Shown here one piece after another: positions 34,300-42,597 of a stretch of 64,000 bases of DNA. Made by a program: the position numbers and the translations under genes. The stretch's first letter is position 1, and each line of letters begins with the position of its first letter. This DNA is from Oscillospiraceae bacterium (lineage in GTDB: Bacteria; Bacillota; Clostridia; Oscillospirales; Ruminococcaceae), in NCBI GenBank assembly GCA_009777415.1, contig WRLX01000001.1, positions 1 through 64,000 on the forward strand. Reading direction: 5' to 3'. The notes beneath the pieces were generated by a model. It was given only the letters and a program-made list of their open reading frames with translations, was not told the origin of the DNA and searched no databases.

Positions 34300-35370
34300 A
34301 TGGAATTTTATAAAAACAAGAAAGTGTTCCTGACCGGGCATACGGGATTTAAAGGGGCGTGGCTTTCAAAGATACTTACCGATTTGGGTGCGGAAGTCAC
34401 CGGGTATTCGTTGCCGCCGCATACAACGCCCAATCTGTTCGAGATGTTGGATTTCGGCGGGCGGCTTAACTCGGTAATAGGCGATATACGCGATTTTGAC
34501 GGGCTTTATAAGGCGTATTGCGATGCACGGCCCGAAATAGTCTTTCATCTCGCGGCGCAACCGATTGTACATGACGGTTACGAAAACCCCGTTTACACTT
34601 ATCACACTAATGTTATGGGGACGGTTAATTTGCTTGAGTGTATACGGCTGACAGGCAATGCGCATTCGGTAGTGAATGTGACGACCGACAAGGTGTATGC
34701 CAACAACGAGTGGGAATGGGGCTACAGGGAGAATGAGCCGTTGTGCGGTTATGACCCTTATTCCAACAGCAAGTCTTGTTCAGAGTTGGTGACATACAGC
34801 TATAATCAATCTTATTTCAGGGGTATGGGCATCCCCGTGTCAACTGCACGCGCGGGCAATGTCATAGGCGGCGGCGACTTTTCAAAGGCGCGGATTATTC
34901 CCGATTGTGTAAGGGCGGCTCAATGCGGCGAAACGGTAAAAATCCGAAACCCCTATTCTACTCGCCCGTATCAGCACGTGTTAGAACCGCTTTTTGCCTA
35001 CTTGATGATTGCAGAAAAACAGAGCCTGGATTTTAGCCTTGCCGATTGTTATAATGTTGGACCCGATGATGCGGGCTGTGTTACTACGTCTCACTTAGTT
35101 GACGTTTTTTGCAGAATGTGGGGCGGTGGAATGTCGCGGATGAGTGCCGATTGTGGCGGACCGCACGAGGCATCATTTTTAAAGCTCGACTGTTCAAAAA
35201 TAAAATCCCGACTGGGGTGGAAGCCGCTCTACAGCATTGACGAGGCGGTGTTAAAAACAGTTGAATGGGTAAAAGCGTATATCGAAAATCGGGATGTAAA
35301 TGCAATTTGTGAGGAGCAAATAAAGAGCTGTTACAGCAAATTAGAAGAAGGAGAAAAGGCTCATGATTAA
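34300..35370 (+). CDS. rfbG: CDP-glucose 4,6-dehydratase RfbG
   Basis: RfbG converts CDP-glucose to CDP-4-keto-6-deoxyglucose with bound NAD. The 356-residue SDR protein begins MEFYKNKKVFLTGHTGFKGAWL, the family form of the Rossmann motif. VNVTTDKVYANNEW holds the catalytic threonine region, and YDPYSNSKSCSELV holds the YxxxK-type pair (YSNSK). ATG 34300 follows AAAGGTGGG; the track start 34186 lies inside rfbF. It overlaps rfbH by 8 nt. Confidence 0.95.
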   Translation: MEFYKNKKVFLTGHTGFKGAWLSKILTDLGAEVTGYSLPPHTTPNLFEMLDFGGRLNSVIGDIRDFDGLYKAYCDARPEIVFHLAAQPIVHDGYENPVYTYHTNVMGTVNLLECIRLTGNAHSVVNVTTDKVYANNEWEWGYRENEPLCGYDPYSNSKSCSELVTYSYNQSYFRGMGIPVSTARAGNVIGGGDFSKARIIPDCVRAAQCGETVKIRNPYSTRPYQHVLEPLFAYLMIAEKQSLDFSLADCYNVGPDDAGCVTTSHLVDVFCRMWGGGMSRMSADCGGPHEASFLKLDCSKIKSRLGWKPLYSIDEAVLKTVEWVKAYIENRDVNAICEEQIKSCYSKLEEGEKAHD

Positions 35371-36715
35371 TCAAAAACAAGAAAGCATGAAAAAAGAAAT
35401 ACTGCGGCTTGTGAAAGAATATGCCGATGAGTTTCATTCTGTCCCCGAGTACAAGGCGGGTGACAGGATTAATTATGCGAGGCGGCTTTATGACAGCGAT
35501 GAAATGGTAAACCTGACAGATTCGGCTTTGGAATTTTGGCTCACATCGGGCAGATTTACAAAAGAGTTTGAGGAGAAGTTTGCCGAGTATTTGTCAATCA
35601 AGCATTGCCTTTTGGTAAATTCGGGTTCATCTGCCAATTTAGTCGCGTTTATGGCGTTGACTTCGCCTTTGCTGGGCGAACGCGCGATTAATCGAGGGGA
35701 CGAGGTGATAACGGTCGCCGCGGGATTCCCTACGACTGTTGCGCCGATTATCCAGTATGGGGCTGTTCCCGTTTTTGTCGATGTGAGCATTCCCCAATAT
35801 AATATAGACACCACAATGCTTGAAAAGGCACTTTCGCCGCGTACAAAGGCAGTCATGCTCGCTCACACGTTAGGTAATCCATTTGACATTAAAGCGGTTA
35901 AGGCATTTTGTGATTCCAATAAGCTGTGGTTAATTGAGGATAACTGTGACTCGTTGGGTTCGCTTTTTACAATTGACGGTGACTCAGCGAAGGCAAGGCA
36001 GACAGGCACATTCGGCGATATAGGAACATCGAGTTTTTACCCGCCTCACCACATGACAATGGGTGAAGGCGGCGCGGTCTACACTAATGATGCGCTTTTG
36101 CACAAAATTGCTCTTTCTATGCGGGACTGGGGTCGAGATTGTGTCTGCCCGTCGGGAATCGACAATGTATGCGGGAATCGTTTTAACACACAATACGGTG
36201 ATTTGCCTGTCGGTTACGACCACAAATATGTATATTCGCATTTCGGCTACAACCTTAAAGCGACCGATATGCAAGCGGCAATAGGCGTTGCTCAATTAAA
36301 AAAGCTGCCCGGCTTTGTCGAAAAGCGCAGGCAGAACTTTAAAATACTTTACGATGGACTTAAAAGCGTTTCGGATAAGATTATACTTCCCGAGAAGCAA
36401 CCGCAATCCGATCCGAGTTGGTTTGGTTTTTTTATGACTTGCCGCGAAGGAGTTCAGCGCGGAAAAATTGTGAATTATATCGAGAACCGCGGAATACAAA
36501 CTCGTATGCTTTTTGCGGGAAACCTTACTAAGCATCCCTGCTTTGACCAAATGCGGGCGGCGGGGAGCGGCTACAGAATTGTCGGCACATTGACCAACAC
36601 AGACATTATAATGAATTCCGGATTTTGGGTGGGCGTTTATTCCGGAATGACAGATGAAATGCTCGATATAATGACCAAGACTGTCAAGGATGCAGTACAG
36701 AAAGGGCATAGGTAA
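35363..36715 (+). CDS. rfbH: CDP-4-keto-6-deoxyglucose-3-dehydrase (E1) RfbH
   Basis: RfbH (E1, AscC) is a PMP-dependent iron-sulfur enzyme that removes the 3-OH of CDP-4-keto-6-deoxyglucose, with a reductase (E3). In the 450-residue protein the usual PLP lysine is replaced by histidine in SSFYPPHHMTMGEGG, as in E1, and the [2Fe-2S] cysteines follow the E1 pattern: one in DNCDSLG and C-x-C-x7-C in DCVCPSGIDNVC. The last residues VQKGHR are encoded by the tail of a leader repeat that also provides the SD of gtrA. No E3 reductase gene was seen nearby. Confidence 0.95.
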   Translation: MINQKQESMKKEILRLVKEYADEFHSVPEYKAGDRINYARRLYDSDEMVNLTDSALEFWLTSGRFTKEFEEKFAEYLSIKHCLLVNSGSSANLVAFMALTSPLLGERAINRGDEVITVAAGFPTTVAPIIQYGAVPVFVDVSIPQYNIDTTMLEKALSPRTKAVMLAHTLGNPFDIKAVKAFCDSNKLWLIEDNCDSLGSLFTIDGDSAKARQTGTFGDIGTSSFYPPHHMTMGEGGAVYTNDALLHKIALSMRDWGRDCVCPSGIDNVCGNRFNTQYGDLPVGYDHKYVYSHFGYNLKATDMQAAIGVAQLKKLPGFVEKRRQNFKILYDGLKSVSDKIILPEKQPQSDPSWFGFFMTCREGVQRGKIVNYIENRGIQTRMLFAGNLTKHPCFDQMRAAGSGYRIVGTLTNTDIIMNSGFWVGVYSGMTDEMLDIMTKTVKDAVQKGHR

Positions 36716-36719
36716 AAGT
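36690..36719 (+). promoter_or_regulatory. Leader-repeat tail overlapping the rfbH end, ribosome binding site of gtrA
   Basis: GTACAGAAAGGGCATAGGTAAAAGT carries both the last codons and stop of rfbH and the SD of the TTG start of gtrA. Confidence 0.7.
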
Positions 36720-37136
36720 TTGAAAAATAAACAGCTTTTCATCCAGTTTTTAAAGTTCGGGATAGTCGGTTTGTCAAATACGCTTGTTTATCTTGCTGTA
36801 TACTACCTTTTGTTATTTATAGTTGACTATCGTATTGCTTACCTTATCGGCTTTTTTGTGAGCGTTATCAATGCCTACATTTGGAGCGTTAAATTTGTGT
36901 TTGCAAAAGCAAAACAAGAGCCTAAAGGCTTGACGTTAGCAAAACCAAAATCCACCGCAGGGAGGGTGGTTAAGGTTTATATTTCCTATGGCTTGACAAC
37001 TGCCGCAGGTTTTTTGTTTATGAGCGTGATTTTAGTTGAGACATTTGGAATGTCCGATAAAATCGCACCCGTTTTGAATCTTTGTCTGACTATTCCGCTT
37101 AATTTTATTTTGAACAAGTTTTGGGCGTTTAAATAG
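36720..37136 (+). CDS. GtrA-like flippase protein
   Basis: A 138-residue protein with four membrane helices of the GtrA/GtcA family (FLKFGIVGLSNTLVYLAVYYLLL at about 10-32, ending LNFILNKFWAFK). GtrA-like proteins are thought to help flip undecaprenyl-phosphate sugars. TTG 36720 directly after the leader SD gives MKNKQLF; the track start 36690 is inside rfbH. With the GT2 and YfhO genes 6-9 kb upstream it could complete a three-part surface glycosylation system. Confidence 0.85.
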   Translation: MKNKQLFIQFLKFGIVGLSNTLVYLAVYYLLLFIVDYRIAYLIGFFVSVINAYIWSVKFVFAKAKQEPKGLTLAKPKSTAGRVVKVYISYGLTTAAGFLFMSVILVETFGMSDKIAPVLNLCLTIPLNFILNKFWAFK

Positions 37137-37148
37137 CCTAAACAGGTT

Positions 37149-38306
37149 TTAAATTTTTTCGCCTTTTCCGATAAAAACGGGGAAGTCGGCAGTTCCTATC
37201 ATTGTCCTGTAACTCGGCACAACAACATCTTTATCGGCGATTACATATCCGAGGTCAATTTTGTCGTTAATGACCGAGTCTTGCATAATAATGCTGTTTT
37301 TTACAGTTGTGTTTTTCCCGATTTTTACTCCGCGGAACAACACACAGTCCTCAACTGTTCCCTCTATAACACAGCCATCGGCGATAAGAGAGTTACTGAC
37401 TTCTGCTTTCAGTCCGTATTTTGCGGGGGCTTCATCCCTGACTTTAGTGTAAACGGGTCTGTTCGCGTTAAAGAGTGCCGCCCTTTTATCTAAGTTCAAC
37501 AGTTCCATATTTGCCTTAAAATAAGTTATAAGGCTGTCTATTTGCGAGTAATACCCGTCGTATTTATAGCCGATGATTTTAAGTTCTTTACAGCGTCTTT
37601 GCATTATATCAATCTCAAAGCTGTACAGGCTGCGCGATGCCGATTCGGTTACTATATCGAGCAAAAACTGCTTGCTCATTACAAACATATTCAAGCTTGC
37701 GTTTACTTGATTGTCTTCGGGAGTGTCGGAGTTGATTTCCGGACGAATTAATACATCATAGACGAGGTCGTCTTGATTGATATTAAGTATCGTCTTTGTT
37801 CTCATTTCTTCGGCATTATAGCTCCCTCTGCCGTAAACAACAGTAATATCCGCGCCTTTTTTCAAGTGAAAATCCAGCACCGATTTATAATCAATGTTGA
37901 CAATGACGTTACAATCGCTCATAACGATATATTCCGCAGTCAAGTTTTTAATAAAGCGGATTACGTTTGCCAATGCCTCTAATCTTCCGCGGTAAAGCCC
38001 GCCGTAGGTATAGCTTTCGGCGGCATTGCCGTAAGGCGGAAGGATTCTGAGTCCGCTTGCTTTTCGGGACAAGTCCCACGCCACGCCCGAACCCAAATGG
38101 TCGAGCAAAGACTGATAGTTCGATTTTGTTATTACCCCGACTGATGAAATGCCCGAGTTCACCATATTAGACAGGGGAAAGTCAATCAATCTATACCTCC
38201 CCCCGAACGGAACGCTCCCCATTGTTCTGAGTTTTGTCAAATCTGTTATAGTCGAATCGTGCATATTTGCGAAGATAATCCCCGCTACATTTGTTGTTGT
38301 TGCCAT
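37149..38306 (-). CDS. glgD: Glucose-1-phosphate adenylyltransferase subunit GlgD
   Basis: GlgD pairs with GlgC to make ADP-glucose for glycogen in Firmicutes; by itself it is nearly inactive and tunes GlgC. The 385-residue protein has the nucleotidyltransferase fold ([22 protein letters not shown] at about 32-53) but lacks the GGxGxRL loop: the N-terminus reads AGIIFANMHDSTITDLT. YRGRLEALANVIRF and the C-terminal left-handed beta-helix follow. It is the last gene of a minus-strand operon after glgB, glgC, an M23 peptidase and a lipoprotein. Confidence 0.92.
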   Translation of the reverse strand: MATTTNVAGIIFANMHDSTITDLTKLRTMGSVPFGGRYRLIDFPLSNMVNSGISSVGVITKSNYQSLLDHLGSGVAWDLSRKASGLRILPPYGNAAESYTYGGLYRGRLEALANVIRFIKNLTAEYIVMSDCNVIVNIDYKSVLDFHLKKGADITVVYGRGSYNAEEMRTKTILNINQDDLVYDVLIRPEINSDTPEDNQVNASLNMFVMSKQFLLDIVTESASRSLYSFEIDIMQRRCKELKIIGYKYDGYYSQIDSLITYFKANMELLNLDKRAALFNANRPVYTKVRDEAPAKYGLKAEVSNSLIADGCVIEGTVEDCVLFRGVKIGKNTTVKNSIIMQDSVINDKIDLGYVIADKDVVVPSYRTMIGTADFPVFIGKGEKI

Positions 38307-38350
38307 AATTTTACCTATTTCCTTTCTGCACAAGTGTGCAATTAAAATTC
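38307..38350 (-). promoter_or_regulatory. Leader repeat (3' half) with the glgD ribosome binding site
   Basis: Minus strand AATTGCACACTTGTGCAGAAAGGAAATAGGTAAAATT precedes ATG 38306; hairpin GCAC-ACTT-GTGC directly before the SD. Confidence 0.7.
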
Positions 38351-38365
38351 ATTTTCCCATTTCAC

Positions 38366-39211
38366 TTAATCCCAATCAATAGCCACAGTCGCTCTGATTT
38401 CATCAAACGACACCTCATCGCCGACAAACGCCGACAGTTTCTCCTCAAAAGCAACGACAGCCTCCCTTTGAATCGGAATATTCGCAAACCAACTCAATTT
38501 ATCCTCAACCATTTCCAAAGTGATTCCCTCGGCGCGATAATCATCGGGTGTGTGCAAATAAAACCACATTGGCGTAAACACCTTCCCGTTGTGGTAGAGG
38601 GTGTAATCAGACACAAAATATTCCATTATTGCCGCTTCGTCAAGAGAAACAATTAGCGCGATTTCTTCATCTGTGAAGTAGTTTGTTTCGCTAAATCCAT
38701 TCCGAATCCCGATGGATTGGTCTTCTTTTAGGATTGCTTCCAGTTCGTCAATGGGAACATTAAAAGCTTTGATGAACGAATAAAGGTTGGGGTAATCCAT
38801 TAAACTTGTTGCAGGTCTTTCTCTAAGATTTTCCATACGCTCTGCAAACCATCCTCCATCCTCTTCGTTGCCGACAAATACATCAATATAATGGAGTTCT
38901 ATCCACTCAATTTTCGCATCCCACGGCCCTTCAGAACACGGCATTGTAAACAGCGACAACGCAAACGAACCGCCCCCGGCTTCCCTCGTGTCATTGAAGG
39001 GATTTGGCATTCCGGCTGTTTCATATGGGTCTGATTGTGGTTGTTGCGTTGATAGCGGTTGAGGCGAATCGGTAGTTGCTTCTTCTGTCAAAGCTTCCGT
39101 TTTTAACTCGGTTGTGTTAGTTTCTTGCGATGTACTAATCGTATCGGTTTGAGTACACGCTGTTGATATAGCTAAAATCAACAGCAGGGATAGTGTTAAT
39201 AATTTTTTCAT
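38366..39211 (-). CDS. Predicted lipoprotein of unknown function
   Basis: A 281-residue protein with a lipoprotein signal (MKKLLTLSLLLILAISTAC, lipobox STAC, Cys at about 19), then a Thr/Ser/Glu-rich linker to about residue 65 and an acidic globular domain. No family was recognised. ATG 39211 follows AAAGGAATGG in a leader-type repeat; the track start 39223 lies in that repeat. It sits between an M23 peptidase gene and glgD in the glg operon, so it may be expressed with glycogen synthesis, though a functional link is not evident. Confidence 0.75.
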   Translation of the reverse strand: MKKLLTLSLLLILAISTACTQTDTISTSQETNTTELKTEALTEEATTDSPQPLSTQQPQSDPYETAGMPNPFNDTREAGGGSFALSLFTMPCSEGPWDAKIEWIELHYIDVFVGNEEDGGWFAERMENLRERPATSLMDYPNLYSFIKAFNVPIDELEAILKEDQSIGIRNGFSETNYFTDEEIALIVSLDEAAIMEYFVSDYTLYHNGKVFTPMWFYLHTPDDYRAEGITLEMVEDKLSWFANIPIQREAVVAFEEKLSAFVGDEVSFDEIRATVAIDWD

Positions 39212-39292
39212 ATTAAAGACCATTCCTTTCCGACGCCAACGAGTCGTGAAGATTCGCCGTGTCTAACAGCCTGCTCGAAGCGGAGCTTCGAC
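39212..39292 (-). promoter_or_regulatory. Leader repeat variant with hairpin upstream of the lipoprotein gene
   Basis: Minus strand TCTTCACGACTCGTTGGCGTCGGAAAGGAATGG matches the hisB-GGDEF leader units (TTTCACGTCTCGTTGGCATCGGAAAGGAATAGG). Directly before it is the hairpin CAGCGGGTCGAAGCTCCGCTTCGAGCAGGCTG (39260-39291). Confidence 0.65.
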
Positions 39293-39326
39293 CCGCTGTT
39301 TTTCTTCAAACTTAGTATTCTCCTTA

Positions 39327-41177
39327 TTAATATACAAATGTACCGCTCGGGAAATAATTTACCGGATTTACAAGTGAACCATTCACCCTTATTTCAAAAT
39401 GCAGGTGAGTGCCGTAAATGTTTTTAGGGATTACATTGCCGGACCACCCTGCTTTACCTAACATAGTGCCGTTGGTAACCGTAGCATCCTTTCTTACGGA
39501 AGCAGGGATAGTGCTATTGCCGGCAGCATCGGTTCCGAAGTGTGCGTAAAGTGTACGGCGATTTGAATTTGAACCTGTATGCTGGATTTCTACACAATGA
39601 CCATAATTCCCCAAAAATCCTGACCACTCAACCGTTCCGGCGGCAACGGAGTAAACGCTCATTCCGTATGTCCGATAACCGCCCCCTTCTTTGTTGACAA
39701 TATCAAGTCCTCGGTGGCACATGGAGCTTCCGCAAGTCCCGTAACAATCTGAATAATGAGGGTATCCGTGTGAAATTTTGTTAGCGAATCCGGTTCTCGC
39801 CCTGAACATATATGCCCACTCAGGTCGCCTTATGCTTATTGAGTAAGAACCGGAAGAGCCGGAAGTATAGCTGACTTTGATATAATAAGACTTTCCAGCC
39901 TCAAACGAAGCGGTCATCGTTGCGAATCGTCCGATTGAGTTTGTATTTGTATTTGAGGTTGTGCCGTACCAAGATAAATCCGATGCACCGGAAAATATAT
40001 CTATCCTGCAAATTGAGTTAGGCGGTGCGAGCAAACTTATTTCCACCGCGGAATTAGTGTTGTTGTATAGCCTGAAAAAGTCTTCATCGCCCGGGCCTAT
40101 CATTCCCGCAATGTCTACCAAATCTCCCGGAATAGGGTTAGCCCTGTTAAATCCGTCATTGTTTTCCCTTTCCGAAATCGTTTGCGGGTTATTTCCGTTA
40201 GGATTCGGCATCCATAAAGCTTCAAGGTATACCGTCCCGCTACCTGTTATTTTAGCTTTTTCGCCGACTTGGTAAATAATACTGCTGGATGCAGACCTCC
40301 AACCTCTAAATGAAAAACCGGCTTTTGACAGATTAGGGCTTCCCACTGTTATGGTGCTGCCCGACAGTATATTAAGATGAGGCAGCGGCACTGTTCCGCT
40401 CCCGCCGTTTGCTCCGTATGCGACTGTAATATAAACAGGCGTGCCACCGGAACGTCCACCGCTGTTTTGCCGTATCATTGACGTACCGTATTCCACGTAA
40501 TCAATCACCGAAAAATCAGCTTGTGCAAATAAAATATCGGTAAACTCTTCGCTTTGCCGAGCCCAATCTTCCCTTTCGATGACATACGCCTCGGTAAGCA
40601 ACTCCGAATAAACACAGGTTAGACTTCCGTCTGTGTTGCCGTAAAAATGCCGCGAGTAGCCGCCGTAATACAAGTCACCGTATATTTCCTCATATGGCGA
40701 TGTCTCAAATCCGGAACGCTCGGCGAAAACGCCGGAGTCGTTGTGGTAAATCATGTAGCCGAACGGCGAAAGTTCTATCAAAGTGTATAGATTTTCGGCA
40801 AAGTCATAAAGAGCCTCAATGCGGGCTATAGCCCAATCAACAGAGTGCGTTTCCTTAACAGATTCCAAAACGGATTCGGACACCCTAAACTCCTTGTATT
40901 CCGCTTTATCTTCCGTCACATCCTCCGCCGGATAGTCCATAGGCGCATCAAACTGCAACCTTTCAATGGAGTTGTTAAACACATCTAACAGGCGTTGCCC
41001 TTTTGGAGTTTGAAAATCGGGAATTTCGGTTGTTTTGTAGATTTTTCCTCCCGATTCTGCAATCTCGTCGCCAAACCTTTCTGTGATTTCTACCCTAACC
41101 GCACCTATTGTACCAATAACAACGGCAAATATCAACGCCATGCCGATTAGCTTTTTAGTTTTCCTTAATTTTCCCAT
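39327..41177 (-). CDS. Secreted/membrane-anchored M23 (LytM-type) peptidase with repeat and PPC-like domains
   Basis: A 616-residue cell-wall enzyme. An N-terminal membrane anchor lies at about 8-30 (IGMALIFAVVIGTIGAV). After an unassigned region comes a Listeria-Bacteroides type repeat (about 255-325, ending VYLEALW), then a bacterial pre-peptidase C-terminal-like beta domain (about 345-450), and the M23 domain at about 470-610. The zinc ligands are visible as HRGLDI (HxxxD) and THLHFE (HxH). It probably cuts peptidoglycan cross-bridges or stems. ATG 41177 follows GTGGGGG. Its place between glgC and the lipoprotein gene in the glycogen operon is unusual. Confidence 0.88.
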   Translation of the reverse strand: MGKLRKTKKLIGMALIFAVVIGTIGAVRVEITERFGDEIAESGGKIYKTTEIPDFQTPKGQRLLDVFNNSIERLQFDAPMDYPAEDVTEDKAEYKEFRVSESVLESVKETHSVDWAIARIEALYDFAENLYTLIELSPFGYMIYHNDSGVFAERSGFETSPYEEIYGDLYYGGYSRHFYGNTDGSLTCVYSELLTEAYVIEREDWARQSEEFTDILFAQADFSVIDYVEYGTSMIRQNSGGRSGGTPVYITVAYGANGGSGTVPLPHLNILSGSTITVGSPNLSKAGFSFRGWRSASSSIIYQVGEKAKITGSGTVYLEALWMPNPNGNNPQTISERENNDGFNRANPIPGDLVDIAGMIGPGDEDFFRLYNNTNSAVEISLLAPPNSICRIDIFSGASDLSWYGTTSNTNTNSIGRFATMTASFEAGKSYYIKVSYTSGSSGSYSISIRRPEWAYMFRARTGFANKISHGYPHYSDCYGTCGSSMCHRGLDIVNKEGGGYRTYGMSVYSVAAGTVEWSGFLGNYGHCVEIQHTGSNSNRRTLYAHFGTDAAGNSTIPASVRKDATVTNGTMLGKAGWSGNVIPKNIYGTHLHFEIRVNGSLVNPVNYFPSGTFVY

Positions 41178-41204
41178 ATTAACCCCCACTTGCAAAAATA
41201 AACC

Positions 41205-42416
41205 TCAATTGCTTTTATCAATCATAGCCTTAGGTTTAATCACCGTATCGTCCTTTAGTTTTACTCTATGTCCGATAACGGCGACTCCCCAAATTTCATC
41301 GTTTATATTCTCGATTCTTTCCGGGCGTTCGCCAATCTGCACATTTTCGCCGATTAGCGTGTCTTCGCCTACAATTGCGTATTGGATAACCGCGCCTTTT
41401 TTAATATACGCACCCGGCATGATAATGCTGTCGTGGACTGCCGCGCCTTTTTCGACTGTAACTCCCGCGAACAGGATTGACGAATCCACCCGCCCGTTAA
41501 TGTTACAGCCTTCCGAAATCATTGAGTTTTCAATAACGCATTCACCCCCGCAGAAATGGGGAGGCATAATCTCGTTGCGCGAATAAACCCGCCAAGCAGG
41601 GTCGTATAAATCTAAGGGGACTTTCGGGTCAAGAAGGTCCATATTAGCTTCCCACAGGCTGTCAATAGTTCCGACATCTTTCCAGTAAGAATCAAAGTTA
41701 TAGGCGACCATTTTACAACCGTCTTTCAGCATATCCGGGATTATATTCCCGCCGAAGTCTTTTTTTGCGGTTTGGTCTTGTTCGTTTGCGATAAGGTATT
41801 TTTTGAGTTTTTGCCATGAATAGATATACACGCCCATTGATGCCAAATTGGACTTCGGCTCGGCGGGTTTTTCGGCAAACTCGGTAATAATTCCGTTTTC
41901 ATCGGCAGACATGATTCCAAAGCGGGATGCTTCTTCCCACGGGACTTCCAATACTGCTATAGTCACGTCCGCTTCTTGCATTTTGTGATAATCGAGCATT
42001 TTCGCATAATCCATCTTATAAATATGGTCGCCTGCCAATATTGCCACATACTCGGGATTATACCTGTCAACAAAGTTCATGTTTTGGTAAATCGCGTTGG
42101 CTGTTCCCGAATACCACGACTTTCCTTCCGGGTTTTCATAGGGTGCAAGTACATGGACTCCTCCGTGGATGCTGTTTAGTCCCCACGGATGACCATTCCC
42201 TATGTACTCGTTGAGTACAAGCGGTAAATACTGTGTAAGCACACCCACGGTGTCAAATCCCGAATTGACACAGTTTGACAGCGGGAAGTCAATCAGTCTG
42301 TATTTCCCCCCGTAAGGGACGGCGGGTTTTGCCATATCTTGCGTGAGTGCGTACAGCCTTGAGCCTTGTCCCCCCGCCAAAATCATAGCCACACATTCTT
42401 TTTTAACGTGTCTCAT
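41205..42416 (-). CDS. glgC: Glucose-1-phosphate adenylyltransferase GlgC
   Basis: GlgC makes ADP-glucose from ATP and glucose-1-phosphate, the committed step of bacterial glycogen synthesis. The 403-residue protein has the full signature [39 protein letters not shown] (about 10-48, pieces quoted from the family pattern), [21 protein letters not shown] and SMGVYIY, then the left-handed beta-helix. It starts 4 nt after the stop of an intact leader ORF. glgB is upstream and glgD three genes downstream. Confidence 0.96.
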   Translation of the reverse strand: MRHVKKECVAMILAGGQGSRLYALTQDMAKPAVPYGGKYRLIDFPLSNCVNSGFDTVGVLTQYLPLVLNEYIGNGHPWGLNSIHGGVHVLAPYENPEGKSWYSGTANAIYQNMNFVDRYNPEYVAILAGDHIYKMDYAKMLDYHKMQEADVTIAVLEVPWEEASRFGIMSADENGIITEFAEKPAEPKSNLASMGVYIYSWQKLKKYLIANEQDQTAKKDFGGNIIPDMLKDGCKMVAYNFDSYWKDVGTIDSLWEANMDLLDPKVPLDLYDPAWRVYSRNEIMPPHFCGGECVIENSMISEGCNINGRVDSSILFAGVTVEKGAAVHDSIIMPGAYIKKGAVIQYAIVGEDTLIGENVQIGERPERIENINDEIWGVAVIGHRVKLKDDTVIKPKAMIDKSN

Positions 42417-42420
42417 ACTT

Positions 42421-42492
42421 TTACACCATTCCTTTCCGGCAATAACAAGCCATAAAAGTGCGTTTACCGCACAACATCAGATTTATTTTCAA
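42421..42492 (-). CDS. Leader-repeat upstream ORF, 23 residues, directly before glgC
   Basis: From TTG 42492 the frame reads [13 protein letters not shown] and ends CYCRKGMV with TAA at 42423-42421, exactly 24 codons, 4 nt before the glgC ATG. It carries the glgC SD (GGAAAGGA) inside its last codons. One of six intact copies of the family; translation is inferred from frame and length conservation. Confidence 0.5.
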   Translation of the reverse strand: MKINLMLCGKRTFMACYCRKGMV

Positions 42493-42497
42493 GTGTT

Positions 42498-42569
42498 TTA
42501 CACCATTCCTTTCCGGCAATAACAAGCTATAAAAGTGCGTTTACCGCACAACATCAGATTTATTTTCAA
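42498..42569 (-). CDS. Leader-repeat upstream ORF, second copy upstream of glgC
   Basis: A tandem twin of the 42421 unit, 77 nt further upstream: TTG 42569 to TAA 42498, 24 codons, same peptide except Ile in place of Met in the middle. It stops 5 nt before the TTG of the next unit. A partial tail lies between it and the glgB stop. Confidence 0.5.
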   Translation of the reverse strand: MKINLMLCGKRTFIACYCRKGMV

Positions 42570-42597
42570 GTGTTTTACACCATTCCTTTTCTTATTT

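Noticed and set aside
34975-34990. CACGTG in rfbG and a second one near 62600 as possible parS sites
   Set aside because: The flanks do not form the TGTTNCACGTGNAACA palindrome.
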